Shown here piece after piece: positions 1 through 6,773 of a DNA stretch of 64,000 nucleotides. Within the stretch, counting starts at the first letter, position 1. Each line of letters starts with the position of its first letter. The DNA comes from JACNKJ01 sp964344565 (GTDB taxonomy: Bacteria > Krumholzibacteriota > Krumholzibacteriia > JACNKJ01): NCBI GenBank assembly GCA_964344565.1, contig CAYFNT010000021.1, positions 3,983-67,982 on the forward strand. Direction: 5' to 3'. The notes beneath the pieces were generated by a model. It was given only the letters and a program-made list of their open reading frames with translations. It was not told the origin of the DNA and searched no databases. The position numbers and the translations under genes were made by a program.

Positions 1-2
1 AA

Positions 3-146
3 AACCTGGAGAAGGCGCGCAAGCGCCGCAAGCAGCAGGAACAGAACGAAGCCCAGCGCTTCGAACAGGAAGGCAGCGAGAACGAATCCCGGGAACAGGC
101 GCCCGAGGAGAACGAGCGAGGACAGCTGCTGGACGAGAAAGCCTGA
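3..146 (+). CDS. C-terminal end of an unknown, highly charged protein (partial)
   Basis: An open frame runs from the window edge to a TGA at 144-146 and encodes 47 residues. The piece is rich in Lys, Arg, Glu and Gln: it starts with a basic run (KARKRRKQQ) and turns acidic towards the end. This looks like a disordered or coiled-coil tail. The start lies outside the window, so the function cannot be judged. The next gene begins 20 bases later, so the two are probably co-transcribed. Confidence 0.55.
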   Translation, partial: NLEKARKRRKQQEQNEAQRFEQEGSENESREQAPEENERGQLLDEKA

Positions 147-166
147 GAAGCCGAACGAGGAGCAAC

Positions 167-520
167 ATGGAATGGATGCCCGAGGCCCTGGGTGGGCTGC
201 TTGACGGTCACGGAAAGCAGCTTCTCATCGCCGCCGAACTGGCGGTGCTGGGGACACTGTTCATGGTCCTGGTCTATCGTCTGAAGCTGCGTCGCGACGG
301 TCGCCGGGGGGATTCGGAAATTCCGCCGAAGCCCGCCATGCCCCAGGCCGAAGTGAAGGCCCTCTACGAGCAGGAATCCGAACTCTCTCCCGAGAGCTTC
401 GCCATGGATGCCCTGGAGGATCCGCCCACGGATAACGAGAGTTGCCCTCCGGAGCTCAGCCGCCGCATCGACAAGCTCGAGGAAAGGGTGAGGGGACTGG
501 CCCTCCGCGCCCGCGGCTGA
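167..520 (+). CDS. small single-pass membrane protein, unknown function
   Basis: This 117-residue protein has one hydrophobic segment at about residues 19-37 (IAAELAVLGTLFMVLVYRL), followed by a basic stretch (KLRRDGRR). By the positive-inside rule the rest would be cytoplasmic. The tail is acidic, and residues 97-113 (SRRIDKLEERVRGLALR) look like a short amphipathic helix or coiled coil. The ATG is preceded by gaggagcaac, a good ribosome binding site. I do not recognise a family. It follows the charged partial protein closely and lies just before a promoter for the sigma-54 activator. Confidence 0.7.
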   Translation: MEWMPEALGGLLDGHGKQLLIAAELAVLGTLFMVLVYRLKLRRDGRRGDSEIPPKPAMPQAEVKALYEQESELSPESFAMDALEDPPTDNESCPPELSRRIDKLEERVRGLALRARG

Positions 521-523
521 TGC

Positions 524-565
524 CTTGACATTTTCCCCGCTCCGCGCTTTCATTACCGTGTCAAG
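524..565. promoter_or_regulatory. promoter candidate for the sigma-54 activator gene, framed by a 7-base inverted repeat
   Basis: TTGACA at 525-530 is followed after 17 bases by TTTCAT at 548-553, a perfect -35 box with a 4/6 -10 box. The -35 lies inside the left arm of a perfect inverted repeat, CTTGACA (524-530) and TGTCAAG (559-565), with 28 bases between the arms. The right arm would lie at the transcription start, so the repeat could be an operator, but seven bases can also match by chance. Confidence 0.4.
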
Positions 566-610
566 ATGACATATTCGAGCGCGACCTCTTTGCGCGCATC
601 TTGAAGAAGG

Positions 611-2125
611 ATGCCCAAGCTCATGCCCGACACGGTATTACTGATATCCAAGGACGAGGAGCTGCTCCGTCAAATCGGCAACTGGGACCGTCTCGAGGGA
701 GCCGATCTCATGCCGGTGGAAGAGCCGGGCGAGGCCTACAGCCTGCTCGAAGAGCTCGATCCTCTCATCCTCGTCATCGACCGGCGCGCCACGCCGCAGA
801 GCCCACTGTCCCTCATCCGGAAGATCCACCGACGCTACCCGCATCTGGAGATCGCCCTCATGGAGAGCGAACGCTCCGACAAGGTACGGGAGGCCGAGAA
901 GCGGGCCGGGGTGGATCACTTCATCGAGTTGCCCCTCTCCGAGCGGGACCTCAAACTGCTCATGGCGCGACGAATCCGGCTCCAGCGCTTCCGCCGCGTC
1001 TCCGGAATGGTGGGGCGCAGCGATCGATTCGCCCAGATCATCGAGATGATCCTGCACATCGCCGGAACCGAGATCAGCGTGCTGGTCACCGGCGAAAGCG
1101 GCACGGGCAAGGAACTGGTCGCCAAGACCCTTCATGAGCATTCCCGGCGCAAGGACGGTCCCTTCCTCGCCCTCAATTGCGGAGCTCTGCCCGAAGGCAC
1201 CCTGGAAAGCGAACTCTTCGGACATGAGAAAGGCGCCTTCACCGGCGCCCAGTCCTCCCATGCGGGTCACTTCCAACGGGCGGACGGCGGCACCCTCTTC
1301 CTGGACGAGATCGGCGAGATCTCCCACTCCATGCAGATCCGCCTGCTGCGGGTGCTGGAGACCGGCGAGTTCCTGCGCATGGGAGGCAGCAAGGCCATCC
1401 AGACCGACGTGCGATTGGTGGCCGCCACCAATCGGGATCTCGAACTCGAGGTGCGGGAAGGTCGCTTCCGGCGGGACCTGCTGCATCGCATCAAGGTCTT
1501 CGAGCTGCGCCTGCCCGCGCTGCGGGAACGGCGCGAAGACATCCCGCTTCTGGTCGAGCATTTCATCCGCGAGACCGACTCCCGCGAGGGCACCGGTCAG
1601 CTGGAGGTGGACGACGAACTCATGGCGCTGCTCAGCGGAGCGCCCTGGCCTGGGAACATCCGCGAGTTGAGGAACGTCGTGCAGCGCATGTGCATCATGG
1701 CCACCGGGAAGCGGCTGAACATCCGGGATCTCCCCGAAGACTTCCTGGGCGGCGATCCGGTGCAGACGGGCGGGAACCTTCCCGTGCCCCTGAATCTGAA
1801 TCCCGAGGAAGCCGAGCGCGAGTTGCTCTATCGCTCCATCCTTTCGCTGAGGGAAGACGTGAAATCGGTGCTCGAGATCCTGCGGCGATTCCAGGTGCAG
1901 ATGGAGGGCGACGATATCCCCGCCGCCATGGGCGAGAAGCTGTCCGCCGCCCGTTTCGGGAGGGACCTGAGCAACCACGAGAGCCCTCGCCGCCTGGAGG
2001 ACGTGGAACGCGAGATGATCCAGCGGGCCCTGGAGGAGCATCGGGGTCATCGGCGCCGGGCCGCCGAGCAATTGGGAATCAGCGAACGGACACTCTACCG
2101 CAAGATCAAGGATTTCGGACTCTAG
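611..2125 (+). CDS. sigma-54-dependent transcriptional activator (NtrC family) with degenerate receiver domain
   Basis: This 504-residue protein has NtrC architecture. A receiver-like domain fills about residues 5-120, an AAA+ domain about 135-370 and a Fis-type helix-turn-helix about 460-504 (RRRAAEQLGISERTLYRKIK). The AAA+ part has a Walker A motif GESGTGKE near residue 160, the sigma-54 contact loop GAFTGA at about 208-213, and LFLDEIGE as Walker B, so it should remodel sigma-54 polymerase. In the receiver Asp57 stands at the phosphorylation site, but the usual switch Lys is Leu (IELPLS, about residue 107). Control by phosphorylation is therefore doubtful. ATG 611 directly abuts the AAGAAGG ribosome site, so ATG 623 (MPDTVLLIS) may be the true start. 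No partner histidine kinase is adjacent. Confidence 0.92.
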   Translation: MPKLMPDTVLLISKDEELLRQIGNWDRLEGADLMPVEEPGEAYSLLEELDPLILVIDRRATPQSPLSLIRKIHRRYPHLEIALMESERSDKVREAEKRAGVDHFIELPLSERDLKLLMARRIRLQRFRRVSGMVGRSDRFAQIIEMILHIAGTEISVLVTGESGTGKELVAKTLHEHSRRKDGPFLALNCGALPEGTLESELFGHEKGAFTGAQSSHAGHFQRADGGTLFLDEIGEISHSMQIRLLRVLETGEFLRMGGSKAIQTDVRLVAATNRDLELEVREGRFRRDLLHRIKVFELRLPALRERREDIPLLVEHFIRETDSREGTGQLEVDDELMALLSGAPWPGNIRELRNVVQRMCIMATGKRLNIRDLPEDFLGGDPVQTGGNLPVPLNLNPEEAERELLYRSILSLREDVKSVLEILRRFQVQMEGDDIPAAMGEKLSAARFGRDLSNHESPRRLEDVEREMIQRALEEHRGHRRRAAEQLGISERTLYRKIKDFGL

Positions 2126-2130
2126 CAGGC

Positions 2131-2207
2131 TGTTGAAAATCATTGGCCTCGCCAGGCGGCCTGAACTATCATCCGGCATCCCCGGCGTGCAGGCCGGGTT
2201 TTCAACA
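2131..2207. repeat. 77-base element bounded by 9-base perfect inverted repeats
   Basis: TGTTGAAAA at 2131-2139 is mirrored by TTTTCAACA at 2199-2207. The pair brackets most of the 99-base gap between the activator gene and the porV-like gene. The left arm extends outwards as gcaggc. It could be a remnant of a miniature mobile element, an operator or a weak hairpin. No second copy is evident in the window. Confidence 0.3.
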
Positions 2208-2224
2208 AAGGAAAGGGAAGCCCC

Positions 2225-3268
2225 ATGAGAGGAAACGCAAAGCCCCTGCTGCTCTTTCTCGCTTTGCTCCTGATCGTCCCGGCCGCCTCGGCCACCAAGT
2301 ATTCCGGCGATTTCATGTCCAAGGGACTGGACGCGCGGTCTCTCGCCATGGGCGGCGCCTTCTCGGCCGTGGCCGACGACCTCGGCGCCCTGCATCACAA
2401 TCCCGCGGGGCTGGCTTTCCAGCGGGGATCCCGTCTGGGCTTCATGCACGACGAGCGTTTCGCGGGGCAGGTCCAGGTAGATCGTCTGGCCTACTTCCAC
2501 GAGGTCCACTTCAAGGGACGTGACGGCGCCCTGGCCTTCGACGTGCTACGGGTGGGGGTGAGGGACATCCTCTTCACCGAGGATCATCCCTACAACGATC
2601 TCAACGAGAACGGCGAGTTCGACGGCATCGAAGAGCTTCCCGACACATTCGACCCGCGTTACTTCCGCAACGAGAGCGACCAGGAATGGCTCTTCCGCGG
2701 CTTCTACGCCCGGACCCTGGGCGATTGGGCGCTTTCCGGCGGCGTGAAGGTGATCTATCAGGGCGTGGGCGACTACAGCAGTTTCGGTTTCGGCATGGAC
2801 GCCGGCATCATGGCGCCGCCTCTTCCCGGCGATGTTCGTTTCGGAATGAGGATCGCCGACTTCACCGGCACCTTCATCGCCTGGAGCACCGGCGTGCAGG
2901 AAGTGGTCACGCCCTCGCTGCATCCGGGACTCGCATGGAGTCACGACTTCGACTCCCTAGGCGCCATGCTGCTGCTGGCGGCCGATCTCGAGATCCGTTT
3001 CGATGGTCTAGACACCGCCGCCGTATGGGCCAGCGGCAAGGCCAGCGCCGATCCGCATCTGGGCATGGAACTGGTGCTCGCCGAGGCGGTGGCCCTGCGC
3101 GCGGGCATCGATCGCGAAGACTGGTCCCTCGGCGGGGGCCTCAATCTGGCCCGCTACGATCAAGGTCTCTGGGGACTGCCCATCGCGAACTTGAGTCTGG
3201 ACTACGCCTTCGGATCCCACGAAGACCTGGGCGGCAGCCATCGCGTGGGCATGGGCCTGGGCTTCTAG
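2225..3268 (+). CDS. PorV/PorQ-family outer-membrane beta-barrel protein
   Basis: This 347-residue protein begins with a signal peptide (hydrophobic LLLFLALLLIVPAASA, cleavage probably near residue 24). It then shows the opening pattern of PorV/PorQ and UPF0164 proteins: ARSLAMGGAFSAVADD followed by a HNPAGLA turn at about residues 38-65. The remainder alternates polar and hydrophobic residues with many Gly and aromatic residues and ends in GLGF, as expected of a beta-barrel. PorV is a shuttle for type IX secretion in Bacteroidota, but paralogues are common across FCB phyla without that system, and no other por genes are visible here. The start is preceded by ggaaagggaag. The role is probably outer-membrane transport or protein surface export. 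Confidence 0.8.
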   Translation: MRGNAKPLLLFLALLLIVPAASATKYSGDFMSKGLDARSLAMGGAFSAVADDLGALHHNPAGLAFQRGSRLGFMHDERFAGQVQVDRLAYFHEVHFKGRDGALAFDVLRVGVRDILFTEDHPYNDLNENGEFDGIEELPDTFDPRYFRNESDQEWLFRGFYARTLGDWALSGGVKVIYQGVGDYSSFGFGMDAGIMAPPLPGDVRFGMRIADFTGTFIAWSTGVQEVVTPSLHPGLAWSHDFDSLGAMLLLAADLEIRFDGLDTAAVWASGKASADPHLGMELVLAEAVALRAGIDREDWSLGGGLNLARYDQGLWGLPIANLSLDYAFGSHEDLGGSHRVGMGLGF

Positions 3269-3281
3269 TCCCGCCCCAACG

Positions 3282-3314
3282 AAAAAGCCGCCCACCTTCC
3301 GGCGGGCGGCTTTT
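3282..3314. terminator. bidirectional rho-independent terminator between porV-like gene and mltD
   Basis: The stem GCCGCCC (3287-3293) pairs with GGGCGGC (3304-3310) around a 10-base loop. It is flanked by AAAAA on the left and TTTT on the right, so it can terminate both convergent transcripts. Confidence 0.85.
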
Positions 3315-3328
3315 CCATTTCCAGTAAA

Positions 3329-5224
3329 CTAGCTGCGGGTGAAGACCACCAACTCGTCCCCGGGATGGATGAGGGCGTTCTTCCCTTTCAGCTTGGGATT
3401 CCAATCGAGCAGGTCGTAGACCGTCGCGCCGTAGAGCCTGCTGATCAGGAAGAGGTTCTCGCCCTTGCGCACAACGTGGACCCGTTGAACGGGACTCTCC
3501 GAGGACTTGGCGTCGCCCGAACGGGCGGGGCGCAGGAACTGGAGCACCTGCTGAGGATAGATGGTCGCCCGCTTCGACAGGCCGTTCCAGCTCTGAAGGT
3601 CGGCCACCTTGACGCCCAGCTTCTGTCCGATGATGGACAGGTTGTCGCCCCGTCGCACCGTGTAGAAATCCTTCGACATGCCTTCGGCCACGGGGATGGC
3701 GGGCAGGTTCTTCTCGGCAGCGCGAATCACGCTGGAGGAGGAGTGGGGCGTGTAGGCCACGTCGGACTTTGTGGGTATCACCAGGGTGGCGCCCGCCCGC
3801 AGGCGACGCGCGTTGCGAATGCCGTTCTGACGCATGATGGCGTCCACGGTGGTGCCATAACCCTTGGCGATGTCGTAGAGCGTTTCGCCGCGCTTGACCT
3901 TGTGACGCGCGAAGGAGATCTGGTCGCCGCGGGGCAGGGTGTCCAGGGCGTCGGCGATCCTCGCCGTCTTCCCCGGCGGCACGTGTATTGCGTAGGCGCC
4001 GTGATCCGGCGGAGTGCACCAGCGCAGCAGGTGGGGATTCATGTCCTTGATGCGATCCAGTTTGATGTTCCCCTTCTTCGACAGGAAGCTCAGGTCCACG
4101 GCCCGGTCCACGGCCAGATCCTCGTAGCGGAAGGCCTCGGTGAAACCCGCCTCGCGGAAACCGTGACCCGCGAGGTCTCGTCCGATGATCGTGGCGGCCA
4201 TCATCTTGGGAACGTAGTCGCGGGTCTGCTTGGGAAGGCGAAGGTCCCAGAAGTTTCGGCTGCCGACCCGGCGCATGGAGGCCATGACCCTGTACTCGCC
4301 GGAGTTGTAGCCCGCCATGGCGAGGTTCCAGTCCTGGAAGATGCCGTAGAGATGGGACAGGTACTGGGCGGCCGCGTCGGTGGAGCGCACCCAGTCGCGA
4401 CGTTCGTCCACCCAGTAGTCGATGGTCAGGCCGTAGCGGCGTCCCGTGCCTCGGATGAACTGCCAGGGGCCCACGGCGCCGGCGCTGCTCTTGACCTTGG
4501 GTTCGAAGCCGCTCTCGATCATGGCTAGGAAGTAGAGCTCAGGCGGCAGGTCGTATCGGGAGAGGGTCTCCTCGATGAGTGGGCGATAGGGCGCTCCCCG
4601 ATCGATCCATTTCTGGAATGCCTCGCGTCCGGGGCCCGTGAAATGCTTGAGCCAATGGTCCACCCGCTCGTTGCGGATCAGTTCCAGTGGCCGGCTGGGC
4701 AGCTTGGGAAGGCTTCCGTACCAGAGGGCCAGCAGGGAGTCGTCCGCCACTTCGAGAGGAGCGGCGAAGCGCATGACCGCTTCCTCGTCGAGAATGTCCT
4801 GGAGCAGGTCCATGCGGGACTGGAGGCTGGAAAGGTAGAACTGGGTCAAGCCGTTGCCCAGACTGTCCTCCTCGGCTTCCTCGAAGAGGGCGGCGGTGAG
4901 ATCCAGGTGCTCCTGGGCTTCGAGGAAATCGCCGACGGCATGGTGATGCATGGCGTCGTCGTAGCTGCCCTGGAGTTCCTGAAGCCTGGGGTTGAAGGCG
5001 AGGGCGCGGTCCTGGAGCGACCACTCGCTAATGGCCGGTTCGGCGGTCTCGTGGGCCACCGGAGGCGGCTCGTCTTCTACCGGCATCGTCAAAGTTGTAT
5101 CCAGGACCACGGGGGTTTCGGCCACCTCCGTTGTCAGGTTCTTATCCTCTCCGCCGGGAGCGCAGGCTCCAACGACGAGCAGGGAGGCGATGAGCAGGAC
5201 ATCGAGCTGTTTCTGGAAGGGCAC
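3329..5224 (-). CDS. mltD: membrane-bound lytic murein transglycosylase with three LysM repeats (MltD type)
   Basis: This 631-residue lipoprotein cleaves peptidoglycan glycan strands and leaves 1,6-anhydro ends. A hydrophobic N-terminus ends in a lipobox-like VVGAC, so it should be anchored to a membrane facing the periplasm. An SLT goose-lysozyme-like domain lies at about 215-340. It contains the catalytic Glu near residue 236 in LAMIESGFEPK, followed by SSAGAVGPWQFI and the NLAMAGYNSG motif. LysM repeats follow at about 440-485, 519-563 and 584-630 (for example HKVKRGETLYDIAKGYGTT). The order matches E. coli MltD, although the N-terminal spacer is longer. The start is GTG with AGGAG six bases upstream. 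A Tyr- and Glu-rich segment at 60-150 is unassigned. Confidence 0.93.
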   Translation of the reverse strand: MPFQKQLDVLLIASLLVVGACAPGGEDKNLTTEVAETPVVLDTTLTMPVEDEPPPVAHETAEPAISEWSLQDRALAFNPRLQELQGSYDDAMHHHAVGDFLEAQEHLDLTAALFEEAEEDSLGNGLTQFYLSSLQSRMDLLQDILDEEAVMRFAAPLEVADDSLLALWYGSLPKLPSRPLELIRNERVDHWLKHFTGPGREAFQKWIDRGAPYRPLIEETLSRYDLPPELYFLAMIESGFEPKVKSSAGAVGPWQFIRGTGRRYGLTIDYWVDERRDWVRSTDAAAQYLSHLYGIFQDWNLAMAGYNSGEYRVMASMRRVGSRNFWDLRLPKQTRDYVPKMMAATIIGRDLAGHGFREAGFTEAFRYEDLAVDRAVDLSFLSKKGNIKLDRIKDMNPHLLRWCTPPDHGAYAIHVPPGKTARIADALDTLPRGDQISFARHKVKRGETLYDIAKGYGTTVDAIMRQNGIRNARRLRAGATLVIPTKSDVAYTPHSSSSVIRAAEKNLPAIPVAEGMSKDFYTVRRGDNLSIIGQKLGVKVADLQSWNGLSKRATIYPQQVLQFLRPARSGDAKSSESPVQRVHVVRKGENLFLISRLYGATVYDLLDWNPKLKGKNALIHPGDELVVFTRS

Positions 5225-5269
5225 GGGAACTCCTGGAAAGGATTGTGCATGTGGATGTGCGGCGCGGCC

Positions 5270-5299
5270 AGTCTAAGGCAAAGGCGAAAGAACTGGCAA
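5270..5299 (-). promoter_or_regulatory. promoter candidate for mltD
   Basis: Read on the - strand, TTGCCA (complement of 5294-5299) is followed after 18 bases by TAGACT (complement of 5270-5275). The predicted start lies about 40 bases before the GTG start codon. It is divergent from the promoter of the diguanylate cyclase gene. Confidence 0.4.
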
Positions 5300-5341
5300 T
5301 CAAGTTTTGAACGATGGACTCGGGCGTAAGTGCATGAAAGG

Positions 5342-5350
5342 TGGTATAAT
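5342..5350 (+). promoter_or_regulatory. extended -10 promoter for the diguanylate cyclase gene
   Basis: TGGTATAAT is a perfect TATAAT (5345-5350) with the TGn extension. No -35 box stands at the normal distance, as expected for an extended -10 promoter. Transcription would start near 5357. This excludes the GTG at 5356 as start codon and supports the ATG at 5419. Confidence 0.6.
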
Positions 5351-5418
5351 TACCTGTGCAAGCAAGGTTCCACACGGCGGGGGATATCCCCAGTCCCCAG
5401 TCTTCGGATGAGCAGCCC

Positions 5419-6735
5419 ATGGACAGACTTCACAAGACGAGCCGGTACTTCCTCGAACACCTGGTGCCCCGGGACGCCCTGGACGCCGCTCAGAAGGACC
5501 AGCTGACGGCCATCCTCTCGGAGGATGACGATATGAGCCTTCGCGGCTTCGCCAGGGAACTGGCGGAAGCCCTGGCCGAGCGCGGCCTGTTCGAAAAAGT
5601 TGGCGAGTTTCAGTACCGCGACCCCCGCAGCGGCGCCCGTTTCCGCTTCCCGGCCGTGGCGGCGGCGGTTTCCGGCTCAGAGCGCCCGGAGCTGCCGGCC
5701 AATCCGGGAGCCAAGACCGGCCGGGCCCTGCGTCCGCCCCAGTCCGAACAGCTCGAGGAGATCTACGACGAGGTACTCTCGGCCATCCGTCTGGAGGAGC
5801 GCAGCCCCGGGGGAGAATCCGGCCTGGAACGTCTGTTGAATCTGCTGGACACCTGGGTGTCCAAGGTGGACTACCAGCTCTACTGCTTCCTCACCGGCTC
5901 GGAGATTCCCGATCAGTTCGCCGACCAGATCCTCGTCATCGAGCCGGAGACCCTGGACATCTCCCATCCCTTCCGCCAGGTGATCCACCGAAAGGTGGCC
6001 CTCCAGCTGGACGCGGACGATCCCAGCTTCCTGAACTTCCCACGGCGGCCCGAAGGCAACCAGGGAGGCATCTACCTGCTGCCCCTCTTCCTGGACGGAA
6101 AGCCCTGGGGCGTGCTGGACATCCACCTGCCCAGCGAGGAGGCGGGAGAAGAGCTCGAGGGCAAGCTGCAGCTTCTGGCCAGCGCCCTCTCGCACCAGAT
6201 CTACAACCACCGCATCCTCTCCAAGGTGGTTTTCGTGGACTGGACCACCCAGGTCTACAACCGCACCTTCCTGGAGATTCAGCTTCCCCTCGAGATCGAG
6301 AAGGCACGCCGCAACAGCGAGCATCTGGCCCTGCTGGTCATCGATCTGGACGACTTCAAGGGCGTGAACGATCGATACGGCCACGCCCAGGGCGACCAGG
6401 TGCTGCGCGAATTCGCCGAGGTGCTCACGACCACCTTCCGCAAGGTGGACCAGATTTTTCGCTTCGGCGGCGAGGAGTTCGTGGTGCTGCTTCCGCGCCT
6501 CGACCGGGAAAGGGCTCAGCGTGCCGCCGAGCGACTGGCCGAAGCCATTCGCGGGAGCGACTTCCTTCCGGACGAGGTCCAGGGCGGCATCCGCCTCACG
6601 GCCAGCATCGGTGGCGCCATCTTCCCCGACATGGCCTCCAGCGAGGCCGAGCTCTTCCGCAGGGCCGACGAGTCCTGCTATCGGGCCAAACGCGAGGGCA
6701 AGGATCGCGTGATCTTCCCCCAGGATGATTCCTAG
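5419..6735 (+). CDS. diguanylate cyclase (GAF-like plus GGDEF)
   Basis: This protein should make the second messenger c-di-GMP from two GTP. With ATG 5419 it has 438 residues. A region of about 120-265 looks like a GAF-type sensor domain. The GGDEF domain occupies about 275-435, with the active-site motif GGEEF at 350-354 and a canonical product-inhibition site RKVD (341-344) exactly five residues before it. Upstream, DLDDFKGVNDRYGH is the expected metal- and substrate-binding segment. There are no membrane segments, so it acts in the cytoplasm. The frame is open back to GTG 5356, but that codon sits at the predicted transcription start. The comEC gene follows 38 bases downstream and is probably co-transcribed. 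Confidence 0.92.
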   Translation: MDRLHKTSRYFLEHLVPRDALDAAQKDQLTAILSEDDDMSLRGFARELAEALAERGLFEKVGEFQYRDPRSGARFRFPAVAAAVSGSERPELPANPGAKTGRALRPPQSEQLEEIYDEVLSAIRLEERSPGGESGLERLLNLLDTWVSKVDYQLYCFLTGSEIPDQFADQILVIEPETLDISHPFRQVIHRKVALQLDADDPSFLNFPRRPEGNQGGIYLLPLFLDGKPWGVLDIHLPSEEAGEELEGKLQLLASALSHQIYNHRILSKVVFVDWTTQVYNRTFLEIQLPLEIEKARRNSEHLALLVIDLDDFKGVNDRYGHAQGDQVLREFAEVLTTTFRKVDQIFRFGGEEFVVLLPRLDRERAQRAAERLAEAIRGSDFLPDEVQGGIRLTASIGGAIFPDMASSEAELFRRADESCYRAKREGKDRVIFPQDDS

Positions 6736-6773
6736 CGACGGACCTCCCGACCACTCCTACATCGGAGGACGCC

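Noticed and set aside
2126..2224. Sigma-54 (-24/-12) promoter for the porV-like gene, suggested by the activator next door
   Set aside because: Every GG in the gap was checked for GC twelve bases further on; none fits. The nearest case (2145) is off by one.
638..2509. Long - strand open frame (623 codons) opposite the sigma-54 activator and porV-like gene
   Set aside because: It mirrors the codon pattern of the + strand genes, crosses a gene boundary and has no recognisable domain. Similar long antisense frames at 15927-17888 and 17734-20316 are also GC-driven shadows.
5356..5418. GTG start at 5356 for the diguanylate cyclase
   Set aside because: It lies at the predicted transcription start of an extended -10 promoter, lacks a ribosome site and adds residues without family likeness.
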